Source of the DNA: Planctomycetota bacterium
GTDB lineage: Bacteria > Planctomycetota > UBA1135 > GCA-002686595
Assembly: GCA_029250885.1 (NCBI GenBank)
Contig: JAQXEK010000051.1
Span: 1 to 64,000 of the forward strand
Reading direction: 5' to 3'
Length of the DNA stretch: 64,000 nucleotides
The notes beneath the pieces are model-generated. The model saw only the letters and a program-made list of their open reading frames with translations. It searched no databases and was not told the DNA's origin. Of the stretch, positions 18,591 to 26,826 are shown one piece after another. Numbering within the stretch: the first letter of the stretch is position 1; each line of letters begins with the position of its first letter. Position numbers and translations under genes: made by a program.

Positions 18591-19706
18591 ATGGAGAAAC
18601 CAACGCAGGTACAGCATGGGGAGGACTTGGATGGGGCTCTGACCAAGCTTCATGGCAGTGCTCTGGGGGTTCTCTGGGCACGTAGTCTTGGAGCCCACTT
18701 ACCCCTGGCGCTGTTGATTGCGGGTACTTTGGTGCTCGTGATGCGCTTTATGGGGGATTTAGGGCGCCAAGAGGCGGCCTATGCCCTGTTGCTTGTGGTG
18801 TTGGCGCCGGTCACAGCCTGGCTGGTGGCGCGTGGGCGAGTGCCGGCTCGGGCAGACCTGGTGGCCTGGCTTGATCGCCGCTCCGGTGGCACAGGCCGTA
18901 TCTTGACGCACTTTGCGGTGGGGGACGAGCGCTGGTCCGCAATGGCAGCTTCGGATTGTCGGCGCGAATCATCGACGGCGAAACCCCTGGCTCCTGATTA
19001 CAGCCCAGCGGCTTGGCGTAGCCTGCCTGCGGGGCTCTTTGCCTGTGCTGCCCTCTGGGTCTCGCCTGTCTCGGCTGCGGCTGGTCCACCGGTGGCGCTA
19101 TTTGAGAACATGCTAAACGGCCTGGTTGAGCGCCTTGCGGACCTCGAAGAGCTGGGGCTAATGGACGACGAGCGCGTCGAAGAGCTGGCCGAGCGCCTCA
19201 AAGAAATCACAGGTGGCCTTGACGAAGGCAACCTGGAGCAGGCTCTGGAATCCATGGAGCGCTTCTCCGAGCAAATGGACGAGGAGTCCGGCCGCTTAGC
19301 GGACATGTTGGCCGCCGCAAGGGAGGCCATGGAGTCCGTATCCCCCGAAGACCAGGAGGCCTTGGCCGAGGCCTTCCAGCGTATGGCCGAGTCCTTCGCG
19401 GGCTCGCCCCTGGCAGCGGAGGCCATGGCAAACGCGGAGAAGCTTATGGAGGGGTTGGAGGGTATGGACATGAGCGGCCTTGAGGGCCTTGAGGGCCTTG
19501 AGGGCCTAGACCTCTCGGACCTGAGTGGAGTCCAAGGAGCCATGTCCGCCGAGCTGGCCGCTAAGCTCTCGGAAATGGCCCAAGCCGGCTTCCTGAATCA
19601 GAACGCGCTAGCTAAGGCCCTGGCTCGCCGCGGCAAGCCAGGCAACTTGGACAAGTTCGACTTTGCCCACGCCGACGACTGTGAATCCAAAAAAGGCGGG
19701 TTGTGA
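18591..19706 (+). CDS. Membrane/acidic helical protein, first part before in-frame TGA (candidate selenoprotein)
   Basis: 371 codons from ATG 18591 to TGA 19704. Two N-terminal membrane helices (LPLALLIAGTLVLVM and YALLLVVLAPVTAWLVA) are followed by the segment DLVAWLDRRSGGTGRILTHF and a third hydrophobic segment (LFACAALWVSPVSAAAG). A long acidic helical region (about 175-300, ELGLMDDERVEELAERLKE) then ends in GLE tandem repeats. The layout resembles planctomycete DUF4175-like proteins encoded before MoxR genes (recollection, unverified). The frame does not end naturally here: coding-like sequence continues in the same frame to 20069, giving 492 residues with residue 372 at the TGA. A GTG two codons upstream is a less likely start. 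Confidence 0.8.
   Translation: MEKPTQVQHGEDLDGALTKLHGSALGVLWARSLGAHLPLALLIAGTLVLVMRFMGDLGRQEAAYALLLVVLAPVTAWLVARGRVPARADLVAWLDRRSGGTGRILTHFAVGDERWSAMAASDCRRESSTAKPLAPDYSPAAWRSLPAGLFACAALWVSPVSAAAGPPVALFENMLNGLVERLADLEELGLMDDERVEELAERLKEITGGLDEGNLEQALESMERFSEQMDEESGRLADMLAAAREAMESVSPEDQEALAEAFQRMAESFAGSPLAAEAMANAEKLMEGLEGMDMSGLEGLEGLEGLDLSDLSGVQGAMSAELAAKLSEMAQAGFLNQNALAKALARRGKPGNLDKFDFAHADDCESKKGGL
19476..19511 (+). repeat. 9-bp tandem repeat GGCCTTGAG
   Basis: Three perfect copies of GGCCTTGAG (19476-19502) and a fourth imperfect copy encode Gly-Leu-Glu repeats in the acidic protein. A copy-number change would keep the frame. Confidence 0.8.
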
Positions 19707-20069
19707 AGCGGCGGTTCTACCGGAGCAGGTTGCTTCGGAACCACAGCGGGCCAAGGTGCCTTCGGTCGCGGCCCTGGTGCCGCCGAAATGTCCTATGGCG
19801 AAGAGACGCCCCTGCAATCGGATGCCTTTGAGGCCGAAGTGCTCGGTGGCGATCCCTATATGGACGCCGCCAACTCTCAGCTGCTCGGCCTTGGCTACGT
19901 GGCCCCGGAGGTCGCGCCCAACGGTCAGGCTGCGGGTGCCGTCCAGCTCGACGCTTCTAACGGCCACGCTACCTGGCGCCGCCGGCTCTCACCCAACCAA
20001 CGCGCCGCCGTTCGGCGCTTCTTTACTTCACCGGAAGCCCCCTCTACTGCAACGCCAAGTGACAAGTAA
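19707..20069 (+). CDS. In-frame continuation beyond the TGA (C-terminal 120 residues)
   Basis: The frame of 18591-19706 stays open for 120 codons and ends at TAA 20067-20069. The peptide has natural composition and order: a Gly/Cys-rich hinge (SGGSTGAGCFGTTAGQG, FGRGPGAAEMSYGEE), then ANSQLLGLGYVAPEVAPNG, and a basic tail WRRRLSPNQRAAVRRFF. The overlapping +1 frame, which is also open, gives a Pro/Arg/Ser/Cys-rich string typical of a wrong frame. The end overlaps the MoxR GTG start by 11 bp, as expected for a translationally coupled gene. An independent start at ATG 19788 is possible but has no good ribosome binding site. I favour one gene, 18591-20069. Confidence 0.6.
   Translation, partial: SGGSTGAGCFGTTAGQGAFGRGPGAAEMSYGEETPLQSDAFEAEVLGGDPYMDAANSQLLGLGYVAPEVAPNGQAAGAVQLDASNGHATWRRRLSPNQRAAVRRFFTSPEAPSTATPSDK
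19713..19742 (+). promoter_or_regulatory. Candidate bacterial SECIS element
   Basis: A stem-loop immediately 3' of TGA 19704-19706. GGTTC (19713-19717) pairs with GAACC (19738-19742), and CGGAGC (19721-19726) pairs with GCTTCG (19732-19737, one G-U). A 5' bulge UAC (19718-19720) separates the two stems, and the apical loop is AGGUU (19727-19731). The first loop G is 22 nt after the TGA. Bacterial SECIS elements are known to need a short apical loop with G in its first two positions, at roughly this distance. The E. coli fdhF loop is AGGUCU closed by GC pairs, very close to this one. Function is inferred, not shown. Confidence 0.5.
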
Positions 20070-21081
20070 AACTCTACCCTCGCCCGAGGAGATTGAATGC
20101 GCCCGCCAACATATTGACAAGATCCTCGACGGGCTCGGAGAGGTTCTATTTGGCCAGGAGCAGCTCACCCGCATGACCCTGGTGGCCTGCCTTGCCCGCG
20201 GTCACGTGCTGCTCGAAGGTCTGCCTGGCTTAGGCAAGACTGAGCTCGTTAAGGGGCTAGCCTCCCTGCTCGGAATCGAAAACCGCCGGCTGCAGTTTAC
20301 CCCAGACCTGCTGCCGGGTGACGTCACTGGCGGGCACATGCTCGAGGCCACTTCCGAAGGCAACAAGCTGGTCTTCCACCCGGGACCCGTCTTCACCAAC
20401 TTCCTGCTGGCCGACGAGATTAACCGCGCGTCCCCAAAAACCCAGTCGTCTCTGCTTGAGGCCATGCAGGAGCGTCGCGTGACCGTGCTTGGTGAGACTC
20501 GGGACCTACCCTTCCCCTTCTACGTGCTCGCGACCCAGAACCCAATCGAGCTCGAGGGCACCTACCCCCTGCCGGAAGCCCAACTGGACCGCTTTCTGTT
20601 CAAGCTCGACGTCCAAGGCGTGGACGCCAGTGTAATGGCGCGCATCCTCACCGAGCGCAAGTCCGGCCAAGCGCCTCAGCTTTCGCCGGTCACTAATAAG
20701 GAAGGACTCAAGGAGTTATTCGACGTCGTTGACTCTATCTACTTGCCGCCTGCGGTCGCCGATTACATCGCACGTCTCGTCGCAGCTAGTCATCCCAACG
20801 GGGTTGGTGCTCCAGATATGGTGACCGAGTATGTTCGCCACGGCGCCTCGCCCCGGGCTGCAATTGCCATCGCGGATGCCTCCCGGGCTCATGCCCTACT
20901 TAGTGGCAAGCCCAACGTTGGCTTTGACGATGCACGCGCCGTAGCTGTCCCCGCGATGGGCCACCGGATCGTCCTCGATTACCGGGCGCGCCTCGACGGT
21001 CGCAGTGGCGCGGATCTGATCCGCGAGTTGCTCAGCGCAGTACCCGAGGTAAGCGCCGACCTGCCCGAGGCTCAAGCTTGA
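20059..21081 (+). CDS. MoxR-family AAA+ ATPase
   Basis: 340 residues from GTG 20059. The open frame extends further upstream, but that part reads as off-frame sequence of the preceding gene, so I place the start here. Walker A is GLPGLGKT near 54, the MoxR signature QFTPDLLPGDVTGG follows, Walker B is LLADEINRA near 116, sensor 1 is LATQNPIELEG, and the C-terminal lid includes GASPRAAIAIADASRAHAL. MoxR ATPases act as chaperones that activate or assemble partner complexes, often with vWA or DUF58 proteins. Here the partners would be the ABC components and the DUF58 protein encoded downstream, all by overlapping genes. Confidence 0.96.
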   Translation: MTSKTLPSPEEIECARQHIDKILDGLGEVLFGQEQLTRMTLVACLARGHVLLEGLPGLGKTELVKGLASLLGIENRRLQFTPDLLPGDVTGGHMLEATSEGNKLVFHPGPVFTNFLLADEINRASPKTQSSLLEAMQERRVTVLGETRDLPFPFYVLATQNPIELEGTYPLPEAQLDRFLFKLDVQGVDASVMARILTERKSGQAPQLSPVTNKEGLKELFDVVDSIYLPPAVADYIARLVAASHPNGVGAPDMVTEYVRHGASPRAAIAIADASRAHALLSGKPNVGFDDARAVAVPAMGHRIVLDYRARLDGRSGADLIRELLSAVPEVSADLPEAQA

Positions 21082-22943
21082 AGGGCAGCAAGCTGGGCTG
21101 GCTCGCAGGCCTGGGGCTACTCCTCCTGACGAGCCTGGGCGCAAATGCCCAAGAGGACCTCCTGAATGTCAACGGAGTGCGCGCCGTGGTAAACTCGCCG
21201 TGGCCCGACCACCTGAGCAAGGGCTACATGCCCCTGTTTGTTGACTTCGATAATACCAATCCGGCCGAGACAAGGGTCGTCATCAGCGCGACCAGCGGCT
21301 ACGACACGAGGGTTCGCATCCAGAAGTCCGTCCTCTTGGCCCCCGGCGAGAAGCGTAGGTTAGAGATCTTGCTGCCCGCCTACGTCGAGCGCGCATCCAG
21401 CTACCGCGTATCCCTTGACAGCGGCAGCAAATCGAGTAGATCCTATAACCAAGGCAACTCCAGTTCAGGTGTGACCGGGTCTCACGCGGTGGCGCTCTTC
21501 TCGAAAAGCCCACCCCGCACCGGTCGCGATACCGGCTGGGGCTCGAAACTCACTCCGGCTAACGCGAAGGCGTCCTCTCCTGGTCATTACTCGTACTACG
21601 ACAATATGCCCTGGCGGAAGCTTGGCCTGACCCGTAGTGTGGATTGGTACAACTATGCCACGGTAAACTTAGTCGAGACAAGCTACGACTTGATGTCAGC
21701 GCACTGGGAGTCTTACTCGAGCCTCGACCTGGTCGTGTTGGATCTGAGCTCGGGGTTACCCGAAGCTGCAAAGCTTACGGCCCTGCTCGAGTGGGTACGC
21801 TTGGGCGGGGTTGTGATGTTTAGTGGCCGCGATGCCAATCAGACGTTGGCCGGCGTGGAGGATGTTCGCGATTGGCTGGAGGACCGATTCCTAGTGGGTG
21901 AGACCGGGAGCGGAGCGAACTCGGTGCGCTCTTATGTGTGCGGCTTCGGCCGGGCCCTCGTCCATACAAGCGACGGCCTGCTGGATGCTCCCGAGTCTCT
22001 AGAGGCCGTCATGGTTAACTTGCGCGGTGAAGTTCGGACGGATTGGACGCCGTCGCCCCGGGGTAGCCGGGGGGCGGGTTCGGGGTTGTCGCCGGGCATC
22101 GCTGGGGTGGGGGTGTTGCCTTACCGCAGCTTCGTCACGTTGATGCTGCTCTTTGCCCTCTGCGTGGGGCCGCTCAACTTGTGGTACATGAACAGAAAGG
22201 GAACGCCGGCAAGGTTGATCGTCTCCATCCCCGGGGTCGCATTGGTTGCGTCGATTTTGATCTTAGCCTACGGCTTTTTGGGCCAGGGCATCTCCGTCCG
22301 TACGGATTCTCACACGGTCTCGCTCTTGGACCAGCGCACAGGCCTGGTGTCTACGGCGAACTCGCGGGCAGTCTTTGCGGGCATTGCACCGGGCCGAGGC
22401 CTGGTGCCGGGACAGGGCACCGGCATCTTCCCGCTAGGCGTAGACCTGGTCAATCGTGTGGACGCGCTCTATAGCATCGACCACGGGCAAACCACCGCCT
22501 ACACGGCTGGCTACCTACCCTCGCGGGTTCAGGTACGCCAGGCGATCTTGACTTCGCGCACCAGCCACTTGCGTTTGGACTTTGACTCGTCCGGAGGCGG
22601 ACTCCTGGTGCGAAATGGCCTTGGAGTGGCGGTCTTGGGACTGCAGGTTCACGGCGAAGACGGCAACTGGTACGAGCTCCGTGACGCGGGCCTAGAGGTC
22701 GGTGGCGAGGCTCGGCTCACCCCCATGAGTGGCGCTCCGGAACCCCGTAAACCCATTTGGTTGGAGCGGGAGCGGGAGGAGCAGGGTCTCTGGGAGTTTC
22801 ACCCCGAGGATCTGCCGACCCTGCCCGTGGGTACATTCTCCGCCCGTCTGGACGCGGATCCCTTTGGAGACGACTGCGGCGTAGAGACACGTGAGGTGAG
22901 TGGAACCCATAACCTACTGGGTGTGATGGCAGGTGTGCAATGA
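21078..22943 (+). CDS. Exported/membrane protein, GldG-like, of MoxR-ABC operon
   Basis: 621 residues from TTG 21078, overlapping the MoxR stop by 4 bp (TTGA). The signal peptide is LGWLAGLGLLLLTSLGANAQ. An N-terminal beta domain is followed by a Rossmann-like part (LDLVVLDLSSGLPEAAKL, then LLEWVRLGGVVMFSGRD), similar to the GATase-like/DUF4350 region of GldG-type proteins. Two membrane helices near 355-395 (FVTLMLLFALCVGPLNLWYM and VALVASILILAYGFL) precede a C-terminal beta-rich domain. Family assignment is tentative. With the ATPase and permease encoded next, it likely forms the accessory subunit of an ABC complex. The following gene overlaps by ATGA. Confidence 0.75.
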   Translation: MKGSKLGWLAGLGLLLLTSLGANAQEDLLNVNGVRAVVNSPWPDHLSKGYMPLFVDFDNTNPAETRVVISATSGYDTRVRIQKSVLLAPGEKRRLEILLPAYVERASSYRVSLDSGSKSSRSYNQGNSSSGVTGSHAVALFSKSPPRTGRDTGWGSKLTPANAKASSPGHYSYYDNMPWRKLGLTRSVDWYNYATVNLVETSYDLMSAHWESYSSLDLVVLDLSSGLPEAAKLTALLEWVRLGGVVMFSGRDANQTLAGVEDVRDWLEDRFLVGETGSGANSVRSYVCGFGRALVHTSDGLLDAPESLEAVMVNLRGEVRTDWTPSPRGSRGAGSGLSPGIAGVGVLPYRSFVTLMLLFALCVGPLNLWYMNRKGTPARLIVSIPGVALVASILILAYGFLGQGISVRTDSHTVSLLDQRTGLVSTANSRAVFAGIAPGRGLVPGQGTGIFPLGVDLVNRVDALYSIDHGQTTAYTAGYLPSRVQVRQAILTSRTSHLRLDFDSSGGGLLVRNGLGVAVLGLQVHGEDGNWYELRDAGLEVGGEARLTPMSGAPEPRKPIWLEREREEQGLWEFHPEDLPTLPVGTFSARLDADPFGDDCGVETREVSGTHNLLGVMAGVQ

Positions 22944-23875
22944 GTACAGCAATGACGGTGAAGTCGATCACCAAGCGCTTCGGCGACTTCGTGGCCGTGG
23001 ATCGGGTGAGCTTTGATGTGCACCCTGGACAGGTTTGTGGCTTTATCGGCCCAAACGGGGCCGGCAAGACGACGACCATGCGCATCGCCGCGACCCTGGA
23101 TCTGCCCGACGAGGGCGACGTCTCGGTCTTCGGCTCGTCGGTCCTGCTTGAGCCACGCCTGGTTCGGCAGCAGCTGGGTTTTATGCCCGACGCCTATGGC
23201 GCCTACCCCTCGACTACGGTGGAGGAGTACCTAGACTTCTTTGCAAGGGCCTATGGCTTACGCGGCCGCGAGCGCCGCAGCGCCCTGTCATTCGTATCCG
23301 ACTTCACCGGGCTCTCGCGCTTGGATGGCAAGCTGATCGACTCCCTCTCAAAGGGGATGAAGCAGCGTCTGTGTCTGGCGAAAACCCTGTTGCACGATCC
23401 AGGCTTCTTGATCCTGGACGAGCCAGCCGCCGGTCTCGACCCACGGGCGCGAGTCGAGCTGCGCGAGCTGGTACGCGCCCTGGCTGACATGGGCAAGGGC
23501 GTACTGATCTCGTCTCACATCCTCAGCGAGCTCTCTACCCTCGTAGACAGCATCGCCGTGATCGAGAGTGGCCGAATCCAAGGCGCAGGTACCGTCGAGG
23601 AGATCCTGCGGAAGCTGCGACCCCACATGCGGGTTTTTATGCGCTGCCTTGCGGACCTTGATAGGGTCGAGCGCGCACTTCTCGAGCAGCCTGGAGTGGC
23701 TGGGGTTCACACCGAACGCAATGGTCTTGCTTTTGACTTTGACGGCGACCAGCGCGCCCTCGCCGAACTGGTGGCGCACTTCGTATCCGTGGGGCTGGCT
23801 CCTATCGAGTTTGCCCCCGAGAGTGTTGACCTCGAAGACGTCTTCCTCAGCCTGACCGACGGAGTTGTCGCATGA
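22940..23875 (+). CDS. ABC transporter ATP-binding protein (ABC-2/GldA type)
   Basis: 311 residues. Walker A is GPNGAGKTTTMR near 37-48, the signature-like region reads DSLSKGMKQRLCLAK, Walker B is FLILDEPAAGLDPRAR, and the switch region is GVLISSHILSEL. The C-terminal extension of about 90 residues (FMRCLADLDRVERALLEQPG onward) is usual for the CcmA/GldA subgroup. It energises the permease encoded directly downstream (ATGA overlap) and is overlapped by the GldG-like gene upstream. The substrate is unknown. Confidence 0.96.
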   Translation: MSTAMTVKSITKRFGDFVAVDRVSFDVHPGQVCGFIGPNGAGKTTTMRIAATLDLPDEGDVSVFGSSVLLEPRLVRQQLGFMPDAYGAYPSTTVEEYLDFFARAYGLRGRERRSALSFVSDFTGLSRLDGKLIDSLSKGMKQRLCLAKTLLHDPGFLILDEPAAGLDPRARVELRELVRALADMGKGVLISSHILSELSTLVDSIAVIESGRIQGAGTVEEILRKLRPHMRVFMRCLADLDRVERALLEQPGVAGVHTERNGLAFDFDGDQRALAELVAHFVSVGLAPIEFAPESVDLEDVFLSLTDGVVA

Positions 23876-25494
23876 AGAAAACCCACGCAGAACTGGATAT
23901 GGATGGTACTGGTCCGGCAGTGCTAACGCCGCTTGATCGTGCGTCCCAATGGCTAGACGATCGCTACAACCCAGTTTTCGTCAAGGAGGTTCGGCAGGCC
24001 TTGCGCGGCAAGCAGTTTCGATCAGCTTTCCTGTTTACAGTGATCATCAGTTTGATCGTTGGCGTCTCGATTGTACTCGGTGGCGCCGACGCCACGCAGT
24101 GGCGCCCGATAGGTCCGCCCTTTTTTGTGGGCGTCTTCTCTTGTCTAACGATTGCAGTCATAGGCTTCGTCCCCATGGCTGCCTTTAGTTCAATGGGCGC
24201 TGAGTGGGAAGAGAACACCTTTGACATGTTGATCTTGTCCCGGCTGCGGCCGCGGCACATCGTCCATGGAAAACTGCTTGGAGCTGCTAGCCAGGCATTG
24301 CTGTACTTCTCTATCTTTACGCCCTATATCGTGTTCACGTTTCTGCTAGGCGGCGTGGACTTGCAGCTAGTCCTGGTCAGCATTCCACTGCTCGCGGTCA
24401 TCTGCTTTGCCTTAACCGCATTTGCGGTGGGGTTGTCGAGCCTGACTTCCAAGCGCGCCGCACGCGTCGGCTCTATGATCGTCCTGGCGGCGGTCCTTAT
24501 CAATGCTTGCTTCGGTTTGATCGGATCAATGGCTGGGCTGACAGAAATGAGCATCGATATGGGCTCTGATGATACGAAGGTTTTGGTGCCCCTGATCATC
24601 GTGCTCTCGATCGTCGTCGCCGGATTCTCCATTGTCATTGCCACCTCGCGCTTAGCCCACTTTGAGGAGAACCGCAGCTCTGGCCTGCGGGTCTTGACCT
24701 TCGTCTCCGCGGGTATGTTCATGACTTGGGTGACCTATGCCAACAGCATCATTGTTGCTTCTGAGTTCTGCTGGCTTATGACCATGATGGCCATCGCAGG
24801 GGTCACTATCGTGGGCATCTTCGTGGTGTCCGAGCGTGAGAGCATGGGCTTGCGTGTAAAGAACCAACTACCGGCAAATCGACTCCTGCGGACATTTCTG
24901 TTGCCTTGGCTGCCCGGTGGTGGTCGCGGCGCCCTGTGGCTGCTCATGACCTTATTCATGGTCTGCATGTGGGGGGCGATGCTGTCTAACGGGAGCCCCT
25001 CTGGGTTGGCGGCCATATTTACGTCAACGCCCGTGGGCGTGGCGCATGTGAACAGCGGCGTGGACATGATCTCGGCCACAGTGGCTTACGCGTTGCTTTA
25101 CCTGTTGCTCCCGACAGCTGTGTTTAGCAACCGGTCTAATGCTTTGCAGCGAACGACCCTCTCCCGTGGCCTAATCCCAGCCTTGTTTGTCAGCGGACTG
25201 ATCGTGCCCCCGTTGCTCGGCTTTGTCATCGGCGATCAGAACCTCTCCATGGGCCGCCATCCGGGCAACCCTTTTTCGGTATTCGAAAGGATCGATAATG
25301 GCAGCGAGAGCGGAACCCTGGTCATAATTATGGGGTTCACCGCGCTCTGCCTTCAGTTTGCGCGCATTCTGCGCGGCATTCTCGAGGTAGTGACTGCCCC
25401 GTCTGCCGGCGCCATGGCCTCGCCTGTGACGGGCGTGACGATCGAACGCGTTCCCTCCGCCGAAGTTGAACAGAGCTCCGAGCAAGATGCCTAG
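23872..25494 (+). CDS. ABC-2 type permease
   Basis: 540 residues with about 12 hydrophobic segments, beginning after the cytoplasmic RYNPVFVKEVRQALRGKQFR, a typical ABC-2 permease entry. The first helices are FLFTVIISLIVGVSIVL and FFVGVFSCLTIAVIGFVPM. Between them and the third is EWEENTFDMLILSRLRPRHI, the coupling-helix sequence commonly seen in this family. The second half is a further block of helices, suggesting a fused double-length permease. It is cotranscribed with the ATPase (ATGA overlap) and with the DUF58 gene, whose start lies inside its last codons. Confidence 0.93.
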   Translation: MKKTHAELDMDGTGPAVLTPLDRASQWLDDRYNPVFVKEVRQALRGKQFRSAFLFTVIISLIVGVSIVLGGADATQWRPIGPPFFVGVFSCLTIAVIGFVPMAAFSSMGAEWEENTFDMLILSRLRPRHIVHGKLLGAASQALLYFSIFTPYIVFTFLLGGVDLQLVLVSIPLLAVICFALTAFAVGLSSLTSKRAARVGSMIVLAAVLINACFGLIGSMAGLTEMSIDMGSDDTKVLVPLIIVLSIVVAGFSIVIATSRLAHFEENRSSGLRVLTFVSAGMFMTWVTYANSIIVASEFCWLMTMMAIAGVTIVGIFVVSERESMGLRVKNQLPANRLLRTFLLPWLPGGGRGALWLLMTLFMVCMWGAMLSNGSPSGLAAIFTSTPVGVAHVNSGVDMISATVAYALLYLLLPTAVFSNRSNALQRTTLSRGLIPALFVSGLIVPPLLGFVIGDQNLSMGRHPGNPFSVFERIDNGSESGTLVIIMGFTALCLQFARILRGILEVVTAPSAGAMASPVTGVTIERVPSAEVEQSSEQDA

Positions 25495-26326
25495 GCCATC
25501 TCCCGATTGCCTGTCCCTGGCCGAGGCCTTTGTCCCGGTGCTGGGCTTCCGGCCCAGTGGCCGCAGTGGGGATCGACTTGGTCCCGGCGTCGGTGCCTCC
25601 CTCGAATTCGAAGACCGCCGCACCTACGCGCCCGGCGACGACGTTCGGCACGTGGACTGGCGCGCCCTCGCCCGAACCGGAGACCTGATGGTCCGCGTAC
25701 ACCGGGAAGAGGTGCAGCCGCGCATGGACGTGCTGCTGGATGCGTCCCTCTCCATGGCCGCAGAGCCGGAAAAGGAGCGCCTGGCCACGGACCTCGCTGG
25801 GCTCTTTCTACGGGCCGCAGCCTGCGCTGGATTCGAGGTGCGCTTGGTTCGACTGGGCGCGCGTCCCATGGTCATGTCGGCCATGGAATTCGAGCAGGTC
25901 GGCGTGACCTATGACGAGACGACCCCCCTAGGGGATAGCCTTGCGGCGGTCCGGGGAGTGCTTGCTCCCGGCGGGCTCTGGCTCTGTATCTCGGACTTCC
26001 TCTCGGAGAGCGGTGTCAATTTGAAATCGCTAGCCTCGCGCCGGGGCAATGCAGCACTGCTGCAAGTCCTTGGACCCTGGGAGAGCGACCCACCGGTGGG
26101 CTCTTCCCTACGACTTGAGGACAGCGAAGGGCGAGGCAAGCGAGACCTGCGACTTGACCAAGGTGTCGTCGCTGCATACCGCAAGCGCCTGGACCGCCTT
26201 GTCGATGGGCTGTCCGACGAGTCCCGCCGACTCGGCATGCGCTACCTGCGCATGAACGCGGGGACTCCCCTAGAAGAGTCGGCCAGGGGGCAGTTGATCG
26301 CAGCGGGCTTCCTGGAACCCGCCTAG
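25487..26326 (+). CDS. DUF58 domain protein
   Basis: 279 residues from ATG 25487, which overlaps the permease stop (ATGCCTAG). An earlier in-frame ATG at 25466 lies within the permease gene and is less likely. The DUF58 hallmark is LEFEDRRTYAPGDDVRHVDW near 42-61, followed by ARTGDLMVRVHREEVQP. A vWA-like fold then carries VLLDASLSMA in place of a full DxSxS metal site (DASLS keeps the pattern). DUF58 proteins are regularly encoded with MoxR ATPases and are presumed partners. This is the last gene of the 18.6-26.3 kb operon; 71 bases separate it from the CBS gene. Confidence 0.93.
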   Translation: MPRPSPDCLSLAEAFVPVLGFRPSGRSGDRLGPGVGASLEFEDRRTYAPGDDVRHVDWRALARTGDLMVRVHREEVQPRMDVLLDASLSMAAEPEKERLATDLAGLFLRAAACAGFEVRLVRLGARPMVMSAMEFEQVGVTYDETTPLGDSLAAVRGVLAPGGLWLCISDFLSESGVNLKSLASRRGNAALLQVLGPWESDPPVGSSLRLEDSEGRGKRDLRLDQGVVAAYRKRLDRLVDGLSDESRRLGMRYLRMNAGTPLEESARGQLIAAGFLEPA

Positions 26327-26397
26327 GTCAAAGTGCTTGAATCCTCTCTTGTCATAGCCCAAGAGACCTCTCCGCCTCATCCGACCCAGGAGAAAAC

Positions 26398-26826
26398 ATG
26401 CACTTCGTTTCTGAGATTCTCGCCCGCAAGGGCCGCATTGTCCACGCCATACACCCCCGTAAGAGCGTCTTAGACGCGATTCGAGAGATGGATGCCCACG
26501 GGGTTGGCGCCCTGCTGGTGATCGATGGGGGGAAGCTACTCGGGATCCTCTCCGAGCGTGATTACGCACGCCGGGGCATCCTTAGGGGGCGCCGCTCGGA
26601 CAGCACCCTGGTCGAAGAGCTCATGACCACCGAGCTGATTTGCACGGCCGGAAATGAGACCCTTGATGGCTGCATGGAGCTGATGACTGAGAAGCGCGTC
26701 AGGCATCTACCTGTTCTGGAAGACGGCAAGGTGGTTGGCGTTCTGTCGATTGGCGACCTGCTCAACGCGATCATGGTCAGGCAGCGCAGCACGATTGAAG
26801 AGCTGAAACACTACATCGAAGGCTAG
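26398..26826 (+). CDS. CBS-domain pair protein
   Basis: 142 residues consisting of two CBS domains and little else: SVLDAIREMDAHGVGALLVID with ILSERDYARRGI, then TLDGCMELMTEKRVRHLPVL with VGVLSIGDLLNAIM. Stand-alone CBS pairs bind adenine nucleotides and regulate a partner protein. A ribosome-binding-like AGGAG lies 5-9 bases before the ATG. It may be cotranscribed with the DUF58 gene, but the 71-base gap leaves this open. Confidence 0.94.
   Translation: MHFVSEILARKGRIVHAIHPRKSVLDAIREMDAHGVGALLVIDGGKLLGILSERDYARRGILRGRRSDSTLVEELMTTELICTAGNETLDGCMELMTEKRVRHLPVLEDGKVVGVLSIGDLLNAIMVRQRSTIEELKHYIEG

Noticed and set aside
19663-20058. Apparent 132-codon N-terminal extension of MoxR
   Set aside because: Rich in Pro, Arg, Ser and Cys with no family resemblance. 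The frame that continues the preceding gene has sensible protein content instead, and GTG 20059 gives the usual MoxR length.
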